The position numbers and the translations under genes are program-made. Positions 16,598 through 29,711 of a stretch of 64,000 nucleotides of DNA are shown one piece after another (within the stretch, counting starts at the first letter, position 1; each line of letters opens with the position of its first letter). The stretch is from Glycomyces fuscus. Lineage in GTDB: Bacteria; Actinomycetota; Actinomycetes; Streptosporangiales; Streptosporangiaceae. The stretch is from assembly GCA_002529455.1 (NCBI GenBank), contig NYMS01000044.1, positions 1 through 64,000 on the forward strand, given 5' to 3'. Under the pieces are notes generated by a model. The model was given only the letters and a program-made list of their open reading frames with translations, had not been told where the DNA came from and did not search any database.

Positions 16598-17506
16598 TCA
16601 GCCGTCGCGGCGGCGTGGTGGGAGGAAGGTGTTGACGCGGCCGTAGGCGCACAGGATGCGCAGGCGTTGGACGGTGCGCATGCCCTCGCGTTCGAGGGTG
16701 GCCGCGGTGTCCCAGTGCTGCCAGGTGGCGTCCCAGCCGCCGTCGGGGCGCTGGGTCTGTTCGAAGAAGTCGAGGTTGCGTCGGATCTCGGCGTCGGTGA
16801 ACAGGGGCCGGGCGATGTGGTCGGGGTGGGTGGCGAGGTCGAGTGCCGTGTGGACGTGCCGGTGCGGGTCGGGTTCGGGGTCGGTGTCGATGACGGCGCG
16901 GATCATGGGGTGGAGCCGGCTGGTGGTGCGCAGGGCGCGGTCGCGGTCGGGGACGTACTGGAGGAAGGTGCAGATGCCGATGGCCTGGTGGGGGTCGGTC
17001 CAGTGCAGGGCGTTGATGCGCTTCCAGCAGTAGGCGGTGGCGTTGTCCCGCCAGGTGTGGCTGATGTTGTGTTTGTGGAGGTATCCGGCGAGGAGTGCGG
17101 TGAGGCCGAGGTCGCTGGTGAAGTCCTGGTGCTGTCGCCACCAGGGGGCGGATTCGCTGTGGCGGACGTTGGGGCGCACGCAGGGCAGGCCGCCGTCGGG
17201 GTTGGTGGCGGTGGTGAGGTAGCGGCAGATGCCGGTGCCGAGGCCGCTGGGGATGGGCCCGAGGTCGTCGAGGTAGCGCAGGGCGAGTTCGGTGGCGACG
17301 GGTTGGCTGGCGTGTCCGCGCAGGTCGGGGTCGAGTCCGTTGCCGTAGCCGCCGTCGAGGTTGCGGTAGGCGCAGAGCGCTGAGCGGATGGGTTCGGTGG
17401 GCCCGTTCTGGAACAGGTGGGCGAAGCGGAGCCGGTCGATGAGCCGGGCGTTTCGCATGGTGAAGAGTTCTGCGGCGCGAAGAGAGTCCCAGGTCACAAC
17501 GGTCAT
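16598..17506 (-). CDS. alpha/alpha-toroid (prenyltransferase/squalene-cyclase repeat) protein
   Basis: A 302-residue protein with repeats typical of the alpha/alpha6 toroid fold: NLDGGYGNGLDPDL near residue 50, NPDGGLPCVRP, and RPDGGWDATWQHWD near 260. These GG-W/Y turns resemble the QW-like repeats of squalene cyclases and prenyltransferase beta subunits. The DXDD acid motif of cyclases is not evident, so enzymatic activity is uncertain. The ATG at 17506 lacks a strong ribosome-binding site; the frame stays open upstream but reads as low-complexity sequence. It is a single gene, convergent with the MDMPI-type gene. Function not assigned. Confidence 0.65.
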   Translation of the reverse strand: MTVVTWDSLRAAELFTMRNARLIDRLRFAHLFQNGPTEPIRSALCAYRNLDGGYGNGLDPDLRGHASQPVATELALRYLDDLGPIPSGLGTGICRYLTTATNPDGGLPCVRPNVRHSESAPWWRQHQDFTSDLGLTALLAGYLHKHNISHTWRDNATAYCWKRINALHWTDPHQAIGICTFLQYVPDRDRALRTTSRLHPMIRAVIDTDPEPDPHRHVHTALDLATHPDHIARPLFTDAEIRRNLDFFEQTQRPDGGWDATWQHWDTAATLEREGMRTVQRLRILCAYGRVNTFLPPRRRDG

Positions 17507-17833
17507 GTCTTCGACGGTACGTCCGCGGCCGTGGCGGGGAAATGGTTGGCGGGCCAATCCATTCGCGATCTTTACGCGCGGTCCGGGGTGGTGTGGCGTG
17601 TGTGCTCCGGGGTGGGGGTGTGCGCGGTCCGGGGTGGCGGAGTGGTCGGATCGCCGGGTGGCCGGGTAGCGGGCTCGGAGCCAAAGGGCCGGGGCGGCCG
17701 GGGGCGCGGATGGCCGGGAGGCGGGGGGAGTCCGGGGGCCGGGGATGCGTCGGCGGTCGCCGGAGGAGGCGTCGGGGGCGGGGGTGAAGGGGTGCGTGCG
17801 GTGGCTGGTCAGCCGCCGCACGCGCGGGGGTCC
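17507..17833. other. gene-free interval
   Basis: About 330 bases of G-rich sequence upstream of the toroid-protein gene. No supported gene, RNA or strong hairpin is seen. Frames that cross it are shadows with biased composition. Confidence 0.4.
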
Positions 17834-18217
17834 TCAGACGGCGGTGGGGGCTTTGGTGCGTCGTCTGCGCAGGGTGAGGACGGCCAGTCCGATCCAGGTG
17901 AGGACGACGACCACGCCGACGCCGACCTGGACGGTGACGAGGTGCTCGGCGGGGTAGATGACGCCGGTGAGGTAGTGGTCGATGAAGCCTTCCTCGGTGA
18001 GTCCGGTCTGTCCCGCGCGTTCGCGGCCCCAGTTCTCGACGTGGGTGAGGGGGCAGGGCCAGCCGACGACGCTGATGCCGAGTCCGTAGAGGGCGCAGCC
18101 GAGGTGGATCCAGAAGGTGCGGGGCCACTTCCAGGCGAGGAGTCCGCCGAGGGCCATGTAGAGGATGAAGGCCAGGTGGATGACCATGGCCGTGTCACCG
18201 ATGATGCGGTAGAGCAT
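17834..18217 (-). CDS. DUF2784 family membrane protein
   Basis: A 127-residue protein with four hydrophobic segments. The conserved pattern of the DUF2784 family is visible: an early MVIHLAFILYMALGGLLAW, then WPRTFWIHLGCALYG, the WPCPLTHVENWGRERAG loop with a conserved Cys-Pro-Leu-Thr, and a C-terminal helix ending in RRRR. The family is widespread and uncharacterised. The ATG at 18217 has no strong ribosome-binding site. It lies alone between two intergenic gaps. Confidence 0.8.
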   Translation of the reverse strand: MLYRIIGDTAMVIHLAFILYMALGGLLAWKWPRTFWIHLGCALYGLGISVVGWPCPLTHVENWGRERAGQTGLTEEGFIDHYLTGVIYPAEHLVTVQVGVGVVVVLTWIGLAVLTLRRRRTKAPTAV

Positions 18218-18529
18218 GTGCGGCCCTTCGCGGCGCCGTGGACGGAAGGTTGTCCACAGCCGGAGGCACGGGCTTGTGGGGTGCGGTGCGGGCGGTCGAG
18301 ACTGGTTCGGGGGCGCTGTGGGCGCCCGGTGGTGGGGTGGGTTCCCCCTGTTTCCAGTATCCCAGTTGTCTTCTTGGCGGGCCAGGGGCCTGTGGACGGT
18401 GGTTGCTCGTCAGCCGGGTTCCACGGGTGGGGGTCGGTCGTCGGCCCGGGTGCTTGCTCGACCTGTGGGGGGCGCCGGCTCTTGTGGTGCCTCGGCCCCC
18501 GGAGGTGGGTCCTGCGGGTTCTGGACATG

Positions 18530-18566
18530 CCGCGCGCCGGGGGGAGCCTCTCCCCCCGGCGCGCGG
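18530..18566 (-). terminator. strong hairpin after gltD
   Basis: Perfect 17-bp stem (18530-18546 with 18550-18566) and a 3-base loop, 16 bases past the gltD stop. The rest of the 18218-18581 gap shows no gene. Confidence 0.85.
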
Positions 18567-18581
18567 GTTGTTCGGGTGTCG

Positions 18582-20036
18582 CTAGACGAGCGGGCGTGCG
18601 GTCGGCGGGATGGCGACCGGCAGTGCGGTGTCGTCGGTGAGGTAGCGGTCCACTCCGGCGGCGGCGGAGCGGCCCTCGGCGATGGCCCAGACGATGAGCG
18701 ACTGGCCGCGGCCCATGTCACCGGCGCAGAAGACGCCGTCGACGGTGGTGCGGTAGTCGTTGTCGCGGACGACGTTGCCGCGTCCGTCCAGCTCCACGCC
18801 GAGCTGGTCGAGCAGGCCCTCCTTCTGGGGGCCGACGAAGCCCATGGCGAGCGTGACCAGCTGGGCGGGGATCTCGCGCTCGGTGCCCTCGACGGGTTCG
18901 AAGCCCTTGTCGGTGCGCTTGACCTCGACGAGCTTGAGGGCGCGGACCTGGCCGTTGTCGTCGCCGAGGAACTCGACGGTGTTGACGGAGTAGATCCGCT
19001 TGCCGCCCTCCTCGTGGGCGCTGGTGACCTTGTAGAGCATGGGCATGGTCGGCCAGGGCTGGTTGTCGGGCCGCGTGGCGGGCGGCTTGGGCATGATCTC
19101 CAGCTGGGTGACCGACGCGGCGCCCTGGCGGTGGGCGGTGCCGACGCAGTCGGCGCCGGTGTCGCCGCCGCCGATGACGACGACGTGCTTGCCCTGGGCG
19201 CTGATGGCGGGGGTGTCGTAGTCACCCTCCTGCACCCGGTTGGCCAGGGGCAGGTACTCCATGGCCTGGTGGATGCCGCCGAGTTCGCGGCCCTTGGCGG
19301 GCAGGTCGCGCCAGGCGGTGGCTCCGCCGCTGATGACGACGGCGTCGTGGTCGGCGCGCAGCTGCTCGGCGGTGATGTCGACGCCCACGTCGACCCCGGT
19401 GCGGAAGGCGGTGCCCTCGGCGCTCATCTGGGCGAGGCGGCGGTCGATGTGCCGCTTCTCCATCTTGAACTCGGGGATGCCGTAGCGCAGGAGGCCGCCG
19501 ACGCGGTCGGCGCGCTCGTAGACGGTGACGTCGTGTCCGGCTCGGGTGAGCTGCTGTGCGGCGGCGAGTCCGGCGGGGCCGGAGCCGACGACGGCGACCT
19601 TCTTACCGGTGCGGGTGGTGGGGGGCAGGGGCTTGACCCAGCCCTCCTCCCACGCGCGGTCGATGATGGAGACCTCGACGTTCTTGATGGTGACGGCGGG
19701 CTGGTTGATGCCGAGCACGCACGCGGACTCGCACGGGGCGGGGCAGAGCCGCCCGGTGAACTCCGGGAAGTTGTTGGTGGCGTGCAGGCGTTCGATCGCC
19801 TCGGCCCAGTCGTGGGTGTGGACGAGGTGGTTCCACTCGGGGATGAGGTTGCCGAGCGGGCAGCCGTTGTGGCAGAAGGGGATGCCGCAGTCCATGCAGC
19901 GCGAGGCCTGCTTGGTGACGGTTCCCCGGTCGAAGTCCTCGTAGACCTCGCGCCAGTCCTGGATGCGCACGTCGACGGGTCGGTGCTTGGGGAGCTCTCG
20001 CTCGGTGGTCTTCAGGAAGCCCTTGGGGTCGGCCAT
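18582..20036 (-). CDS. gltD: glutamate synthase (NADPH) small subunit
   Basis: Flavoprotein subunit that takes electrons from NADPH and passes them to the large subunit through Fe-S clusters. The 484-residue protein carries two cysteine groups for [4Fe-4S] clusters (Cys47, 50, 55, 59 and Cys98, 102, 106). An FAD-binding motif VAVVGSGPAGLAAAQQL follows near residue 148 and an NADPH-binding VVVIGGGDTGADC near 290. The end CAGDMGRGQSLIVWAI closes the FAD site. The ATG at 20036 is 19 bases after the gltB stop, so the two form one operon. Confidence 0.97.
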   Translation of the reverse strand: MADPKGFLKTTERELPKHRPVDVRIQDWREVYEDFDRGTVTKQASRCMDCGIPFCHNGCPLGNLIPEWNHLVHTHDWAEAIERLHATNNFPEFTGRLCPAPCESACVLGINQPAVTIKNVEVSIIDRAWEEGWVKPLPPTTRTGKKVAVVGSGPAGLAAAQQLTRAGHDVTVYERADRVGGLLRYGIPEFKMEKRHIDRRLAQMSAEGTAFRTGVDVGVDITAEQLRADHDAVVISGGATAWRDLPAKGRELGGIHQAMEYLPLANRVQEGDYDTPAISAQGKHVVVIGGGDTGADCVGTAHRQGAASVTQLEIMPKPPATRPDNQPWPTMPMLYKVTSAHEEGGKRIYSVNTVEFLGDDNGQVRALKLVEVKRTDKGFEPVEGTEREIPAQLVTLAMGFVGPQKEGLLDQLGVELDGRGNVVRDNDYRTTVDGVFCAGDMGRGQSLIVWAIAEGRSAAAGVDRYLTDDTALPVAIPPTARPLV

Positions 20037-20055
20037 GTGCCTTCCTCCTCTCGTG

Positions 20056-24612
<4,557 letters not shown>

Positions 24613-25199
24613 CTACCCTCCTGTCGTCTTGCGTCGGCTTCGTGAAAAGCGCATCCGGGACGACGTTGGCCCTGCTGCGTGCGGATGAAGTTGTGTCGCC
24701 GCGTGGTGCGGCGGTCGCCGTCTCCTGGGCGCCCTGGCCGCCTCCGTGGTGCGGCCACGTCCTCGTGGTCGCCGGTGGCGGGTGGGGTCGCCCGTGACGG
24801 GCAGGTTCCCTTATACATGCCGGTCCAGCCGCGACGCCAATCGCAGGTCTAGACCATGTGGCGCCGCGGTGCGCCGGTGGCCCCTGCCGTGCCCGTGTGT
24901 CGGGCTCGGGCACGGTCCCTTCCGGGAGGGTTCCCGGTGCGGGCTGGCCTAGCCGGTTTTTCCACGAGGGAACTCCGCTAAACCTCCCGAAGGGGCCGAA
25001 ACACCGACATCGAGGCCGGGGACGCCGCTTCGGGCATGCGGGCGCAACACGCCGCGCCCCCACATTACCCCGGTGTCAATCCCGTCCCCAAGGGGGTGGG
25101 GCGCGGGTCGCCGAGTGATATCCCCCTCATCGCCCGGTGCCGCTGACCTGCGCGGCGCCGCCGCGCGCGCCGCCCCGGCGCGCGTGGGACGATCGGTGC
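24613..25199. other. divergent intergenic region between gltB and the BpsA-like gene
   Basis: About 590 bases. It holds the candidate gltB promoter, with a leader of about 190 nt that can form a short stem (GCCCG/CGGGC near 24790-24802). No known riboswitch motif was recognised. No supported gene. Confidence 0.4.
24812..24855 (-). promoter_or_regulatory. candidate gltB promoter with adjacent palindrome
   Basis: On the minus strand, TTGGCG (24835-24840) and TGTATA (24812-24817) are separated by 17 bases. The perfect palindrome GGTCTAGACC at 24846-24855 sits five bases upstream of the -35 hexamer and could be an operator for nitrogen or glutamate control. Confidence 0.5.
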
Positions 25200-27002
25200 A
25201 TGCACGCGACTCCTCCGGGCCCGGACGGCCCCCCTTCCGCTGCCTCCGGGCGGGTACCGGGCGCGGACGGCTGCGCCGCCCGCGCCGACCGCTCCCCCGA
25301 CGGCCCGCCGCCCCTTCCCGAGCCCGCGTCGGAGCTGCTGTGCGGCCACGGCGTGGACGCGCCCCGGCTGCGCCGCGTGCTGGCGCTGCTCGCGGACGGG
25401 CGCGAGTGGGAGGCGAACGCGCTGGTGCGTGCCAGCGGTGTCGCGTACGCGCTGGTGTCCTCCCTGGTGGAGGCCCTGGTCGGGGCCGGTGAGCTGGTGC
25501 CCGGGGAAGGGCGGGGCCGGGTGCGCCTGGCGCGGCCCGAACGCTACGCGGGTGCGGCCGGGGACGAGCCCGCCGACCCGGTGGCCCACCTGCTCCCCCG
25601 CTACTCCCGTGCCCTGGCGGAGCTGACGCGCGCCGTGGCGGAGGGGCCCGCCTCGGACCTGGACCTGGACCACGTCGCCGCGACGGCCGAGACCGCGCTG
25701 CGCCGGGCCCTGCTGCTGTCCACCCGGTTCGACCTGCGCGACCGCACGCTGCTGTGCGTGGGCGACCACGACCTGACCTCGGTCGCACTGGCCCTGGTGT
25801 GCCCGGGCGCCCGCGCGGAGGTCGTGGACATCGACGAGCGCGTCCTGGCCCACGTGGACGCCCTGGCGGCCGAGCTGGGGCTCGCGGTGCGCACGCACGC
25901 CGCGGACCTGCGTCTGGGGCTGCCGCCCGCGGTGCGCGGCGGTGCGGACGTGGTGTTCACCGATCCCCCCTACACGCCCGACGGGGTGGAGCTGTTCGTG
26001 CGGCGCGGCGTGGAGGGGATGGCCGACCCCCGCCGGGGCCGGGTGCTGGTGGCCTACGGGGCCAGCGAGACCACCCCGCGGCTGGCCGCGGCCACGCAGG
26101 CGCGGCTGGTGCGGATGGACCTGCTGCTGGAGGCGGTGTGGCCGGACTTCAACCGCTACCACGGGGCCGAGTCGATCGGCGCGGCCTCGGACCTGTACGT
26201 GCTGCGGCCGCTGGCGCGCACGCTGCCCGCGCCCTCGGGTGAGGTGGCGCGCGTGTACAGCCAGGGGGTGAACGCCAAGGAGGCCCGGGGAGGGCTGGAC
26301 GCCGACCGGGCCCGCGCCGTGCTGGACCGGGTGGCCGAGGAGGTCGCAGGGTCCGGGAGGGCTGAGGAGGCCGGGGAGTCTCCGGAGGGCGGTGGCCCCC
26401 GTGGTGGCCGAGCGCCGGTGCTGGTGGGCGCGTGGCCCGTCGAGGTGGCCGGATCGGGCCGGGTGCGCCTGTCCACGTGGATGGAGGCGCCCGGGCAGGA
26501 CGGCGGGTGCGCGGTGGTCAATCTCACGGGCGGTTGGGACCGCTGGGCGGCGCGCGCCGCCCTGGCCTCGGCCGGGGACACCGTGTACGTGCTGGTGCCG
26601 TCCTCGGCGGCGTGCGTGCGCGACGAGGCGGGGCAGCGGGGGCTGCGCGCCCTGGTGGAGCCGCGTTTCGGGGTGCGGTTCCTGCGCGGGTTCGGCGCGG
26701 ACGGCCTGACGGCGGTGCGGCTGACCCGGCGCCCGGACGCGGACTCGGCGGTGGAACGGCTGCTGGTGCACGTGCAGGAGAGGGCGCACGGCACGCTCAC
26801 CGCGACCCTGCGGGCGGGGCTGGTGGAGGTGTCGGCGTGGCGGGGGAGCCCGGTCAACAAGCGCACGGCGCGCCACGCGGTGGCCGCGGCGCCGGACTGG
26901 GTGTCCGGGCACACCCTGCTGGACCTGCCCGAGCACCGCTTCGGTGAGCTGCGCGGGGTGGCCGCCGACCTGCTGGAGCGGGTGGAGGTGTCCCCGGCGT
27001 AG
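25200..27002 (+). CDS. BpsA-like branched-polyamine synthase family protein with extra C-terminal domain
   Basis: A 600-residue protein. Residues about 40-105 look like a winged helix (LRRVLALLADGREWEANAL). Residues about 125-340 match the BpsA fold (PF01861, once DUF43), an aminopropyltransferase in archaea and thermophiles that makes branched spermidine derivatives. Visible motifs are G188-D-H-D, DIDER at 210-214 and DPPYT at 255-259. In archaeal BpsA the first motif is normally Gly-Asp-Asp-Asp, so the His is a departure. Residues about 390-600 form an additional domain I do not recognise. The ATG at 25200 is preferred over a GTG at 25137 because the extension is low-complexity. Substrate is not proven. 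Confidence 0.75.
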   Translation: MHATPPGPDGPPSAASGRVPGADGCAARADRSPDGPPPLPEPASELLCGHGVDAPRLRRVLALLADGREWEANALVRASGVAYALVSSLVEALVGAGELVPGEGRGRVRLARPERYAGAAGDEPADPVAHLLPRYSRALAELTRAVAEGPASDLDLDHVAATAETALRRALLLSTRFDLRDRTLLCVGDHDLTSVALALVCPGARAEVVDIDERVLAHVDALAAELGLAVRTHAADLRLGLPPAVRGGADVVFTDPPYTPDGVELFVRRGVEGMADPRRGRVLVAYGASETTPRLAAATQARLVRMDLLLEAVWPDFNRYHGAESIGAASDLYVLRPLARTLPAPSGEVARVYSQGVNAKEARGGLDADRARAVLDRVAEEVAGSGRAEEAGESPEGGGPRGGRAPVLVGAWPVEVAGSGRVRLSTWMEAPGQDGGCAVVNLTGGWDRWAARAALASAGDTVYVLVPSSAACVRDEAGQRGLRALVEPRFGVRFLRGFGADGLTAVRLTRRPDADSAVERLLVHVQERAHGTLTATLRAGLVEVSAWRGSPVNKRTARHAVAAAPDWVSGHTLLDLPEHRFGELRGVAADLLERVEVSPA

Positions 27003-27185
27003 GGCGGTGGCCGGGAGGGTTGGCCGGTCCGCTCCCTCCGCCGCGGTCTCGTACTCGTGGCGGGCATCGGGCGTCGGGTGTCAGGCGCCGGCCGGGGCGC
27101 GGGGCAGGCTCTCGCGCCCCGCACCGGTGACGCCTCCGGTCGGCCGGCGAGCCGCTGCGCGCCCCTCCCCCGCCCCGGGAACGCC

Positions 27186-27215
27186 GAAGGGGCCCGCGAC
27201 GCCGCGGGCCCCTTC
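27186..27215. terminator. bidirectional terminator hairpin
   Basis: Perfect 13-bp stem (27186-27198 with 27203-27215) and a 4-base loop, located between the convergent BpsA-like gene and the gene ending at 27228. Confidence 0.85.
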
Positions 27216-27227
27216 GTGTCGTGGGGG

Positions 27228-28262
27228 TCAGCCGGTGCCGGTGGTCCCGGTCCCGGGCAGCCCGGTGCCGGTGCCCTCCGTGCCCGTGCCCTCGGTGCCC
27301 GTGCCCTCGGTTCCGGTCCCGTCCGTGCCCTCGGTACCGGTTCCGCCGGTACCCGTGCCCTCGGTCCCCTCGGTACCGGTGCTCTCGGTGCCCTCGGTCC
27401 CGCCGCCGGTGGTGCCCTCCTGCTGCACCATGCGGCGGTAGAGCGGGTCGCGGAAGTTGGACAGCGCCACGAGCGGCCCGGACAGGCTGACCCTGTCCTC
27501 CACCGACTCGGACTCGGTGGGCTGCACCCACACCAGGACCAGGTAGTGGCCGCTGACGACCGCGTCGCTGGCGCTGTAGCCGCTGCCCAGCCGATCGAAG
27601 GGCTCGGCGCCGGACGGGGAGAGCACGAAGCCGGGGTCCTCGCCCCCCTCCTCCTCGGGCTCGGCGAGGGCGGCGGCGACGGCGCGGCTGCCCTCGACGT
27701 CGGCGAGGTTGAACACGGCCGCGACACCGAAGTAGCCGTCGGACACGTAGGTGGCGCGCCCGACCTGGGTGCAGTCGGCCTCGGCCAGGGCGGCCTTGGC
27801 GGGCTCGCCCCACACCGCGGCGGCGCAGTCCTCGGCCAGGGCCGAGTCGCGCAGGGTGAAGTCGATGCTCTGGCTGGAGATCTCGGCGTTGCGGTCCCCG
27901 AAAAGCTCGTTCTCGTTGAAGGGGCGGCTGTCGGCCTCGCGGGTGGCGAGCACCTCGTTCATGCTGCCGGCGTCGATGACCCGGTACACCGCGGGTCGGG
28001 TCTGGGGGGCGGCCTGTCCCTCACCGCCCTCCTCTCCCCCGCCCAGGTACAGCACCACGCCGAGGGCCACCAGGGCCACGACCAGCACGCCGGCCACGAT
28101 GCCGATGAGGGGGCCCAGGCGCCTGGACTCCTGCTTCCTGCGCCCCCCGGCCCGTCGGCGCCCGCCCTCCCGGGAGGAGCGCCCCTCGGGCTCGGTGTCG
28201 GGCTCGCTGCTCTTCCTCCGACGCCCCGCGGGTCCGGACGCCGACGGTTCAGAAGGGGACAC
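27228..28262 (-). CDS. membrane-anchored extracytoplasmic protein with Gly-Thr-Glu tail
   Basis: A 344-residue protein of unknown function. Residues 1-48 are basic and disordered. One transmembrane helix lies near residues 50-73 (IGIVAGVLVVALVALGVVLYL). An outer domain of about 190 residues follows, with two cysteines (EDCAAAVWG and ADCTQV) and a conserved GHYLVLVWV strand. The last 60 or so residues are Gly-Thr-Glu repeats. The domain is paralogous to that of the next gene upstream (28421-29617): both share C...VWG, the second Cys, a F-x-L-A-D/N segment and GHYL. The GTG at 28262 has AGGAAAGGT at good spacing. Confidence 0.75.
   Translation of the reverse strand: MSPSEPSASGPAGRRRKSSEPDTEPEGRSSREGGRRRAGGRRKQESRRLGPLIGIVAGVLVVALVALGVVLYLGGGEEGGEGQAAPQTRPAVYRVIDAGSMNEVLATREADSRPFNENELFGDRNAEISSQSIDFTLRDSALAEDCAAAVWGEPAKAALAEADCTQVGRATYVSDGYFGVAAVFNLADVEGSRAVAAALAEPEEEGGEDPGFVLSPSGAEPFDRLGSGYSASDAVVSGHYLVLVWVQPTESESVEDRVSLSGPLVALSNFRDPLYRRMVQQEGTTGGGTEGTESTGTEGTEGTGTGGTGTEGTDGTGTEGTGTEGTGTEGTGTGLPGTGTTGTG
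27237..27420 (-). repeat. tandem degenerate repeat coding the Gly-Thr-Glu tail
   Basis: The minus strand repeats variants of GGCACCGAGGGCACGG-type units in 6-, 9- and 15-base registers, giving the protein pattern GTEGTGTEGTG. It is in frame and part of the coding sequence. Such tracts tend to vary in length between strains. Confidence 0.8.
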
Positions 28263-28420
28263 CCAGTGGACCTTTCCTCGGATGCGGTCCGGCCCGCGCG
28301 TACGCGGGCCGGACCGATGTGTTCGGGGGTGTGTGAGGCCGGGAATCCTCGCCGCGCCTCGTGTGACCTCGGGTCGGTCTGTCGCAGATCCTATCGGGGC
28401 CTCCGACAGGCCGGGACAGA

Positions 28421-29617
28421 CTACTCCTCGGCCTGCTCCGCCGCCTGGTTCACGGCCACGACCTCCTCGTAGACGTAGCGCGCGGCGTTCATGGAGGCCA
28501 CGCTCAGTGTCGCCATGTCGGTGCTGTCCCCGGGCGGGGTGCCGTCGGTGTCGGCCACCCAGAACACGGCCAGGTAGTGGCCCATGACCTGGGAGGTGGC
28601 CTGGCTGTAGCCGTCCCGGAGGCCGGGGACCTCGTCACCGGTCTGGGTGAGCAGGAACCCGGCCCCGCTCTCGGCGTTGGTCGGGTCCAGTTCGCGCTCG
28701 ACCTCGGCCGCGGCTTCGGCGTTGGCCAGGTCGAACAGGGTGAACTGGGCGACGTGCTGCTCGTCCCCGTCGGTGTACACACCGGAGGCGGCCTGGACGC
28801 AGTTGGCGTCGATCAGGCTCTGGCCGAGGTCCTCACCCCACACCAGGGAGGTGCAGGAGTCGGTGACGGCGCCCTGGCGCAGCTCCAGGTTCATGTCGTC
28901 CAGCCCGATCTCCCGGACCGGCTCGAACACGCTCTCCTCGGTCATCGGCTCGGTGCCCTCGGGGCGCTCGTTGATGGCTCCGAAGACGTCCTCGCGGTTG
29001 GGCTCGGACAGGTACAGCTCCGGGGTGAGGGTGCTGTGCCCCTCCGGCGGGGCCACGACCGTGTCGTCCCCGCCCGCGACGGTGCCGCCGCCCCCGGCGA
29101 AGAGCTGGTAGGACAGCAGGCCCAGCAGGGCGACCAGCGCGATGCTGAACGCTCCGAGCAGGAGGCCCAGCACGGCGGTGCCGCGCTTGCGCTTGCTCTG
29201 CTCGGCGAGGGTGTACACGATCTGGTTGGGCCGCTCGCCCAGGACCGAGACCCTCTTGATCGCGGCGGCGGAGAAGGCCGAGACCTTGTCCACTCCCGTC
29301 GCCCCGGCCCGCCTGCCGCCGGCCCGGTCTCCCGGGGCCCTGCGCCGGGAGGGGCCGCGGGTCCCGCGGCCCCTCCCGCGGCGCGGGGCGCGGCCGCCGG
29401 CCTCGTCGGCGTCCTCGTCGTGGGGACCCTCGTCGTAGGGCCCGTCGTCATACCCGTCGTGGCCGTCGTCGGCGGGACGGGTGTGGCCGTACTCCTCGGA
29501 GAAGTCCTCCTCGGGGTCGTACCCCTCCTGGTCCCGGCCCAGGGTCTGGTCGTCGGCGCGGTCCTCGGTGTGGGCGCGTCGGCCTCTGCGGCCGTACCCG
29601 GACTCAGCTCTGCTCAC
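28421..29617 (-). CDS. membrane-anchored extracytoplasmic protein, paralogue of downstream gene
   Basis: A 398-residue protein of unknown function. The first 120 residues are acidic then basic, with Arg/Gly-rich low complexity, and presumably cytoplasmic. One transmembrane helix lies near residues 148-172 (AVLGLLLGAFSIALVALLGLL). The outer domain has two conserved cysteines (DSCTSLVWGED and ANCVQA), a TLFDLANAEAA segment and MGHYLAVFWV, mirroring the downstream protein. The GTG at 29617 has GAGAAAG about 7 bases upstream; a TTG at 29629 would be an alternative. Lies downstream of lgt. Confidence 0.75.
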   Translation of the reverse strand: MSRAESGYGRRGRRAHTEDRADDQTLGRDQEGYDPEEDFSEEYGHTRPADDGHDGYDDGPYDEGPHDEDADEAGGRAPRRGRGRGTRGPSRRRAPGDRAGGRRAGATGVDKVSAFSAAAIKRVSVLGERPNQIVYTLAEQSKRKRGTAVLGLLLGAFSIALVALLGLLSYQLFAGGGGTVAGGDDTVVAPPEGHSTLTPELYLSEPNREDVFGAINERPEGTEPMTEESVFEPVREIGLDDMNLELRQGAVTDSCTSLVWGEDLGQSLIDANCVQAASGVYTDGDEQHVAQFTLFDLANAEAAAEVERELDPTNAESGAGFLLTQTGDEVPGLRDGYSQATSQVMGHYLAVFWVADTDGTPPGDSTDMATLSVASMNAARYVYEEVVAVNQAAEQAEE

Positions 29618-29711
29618 GGTCTTTCTCAATCGTCAACCCGTGGTCTGCTCGAAAGGTACAGGGGCCCGGATGCGTGGCCGGACACGGCCGGTCCACGTGG
29701 CTTCCCTGCGT

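Noticed and set aside
15978..18128. 716-codon minus-strand frame
   Set aside because: Arg/Pro/His-rich composition, no motifs, and it runs across two clear genes in other frames.
27237..27420. Repeat tract considered as a CRISPR or intergenic repeat array
   Set aside because: The units are short, degenerate and in frame. They code the Gly-Thr-Glu tail of the membrane-anchored protein.
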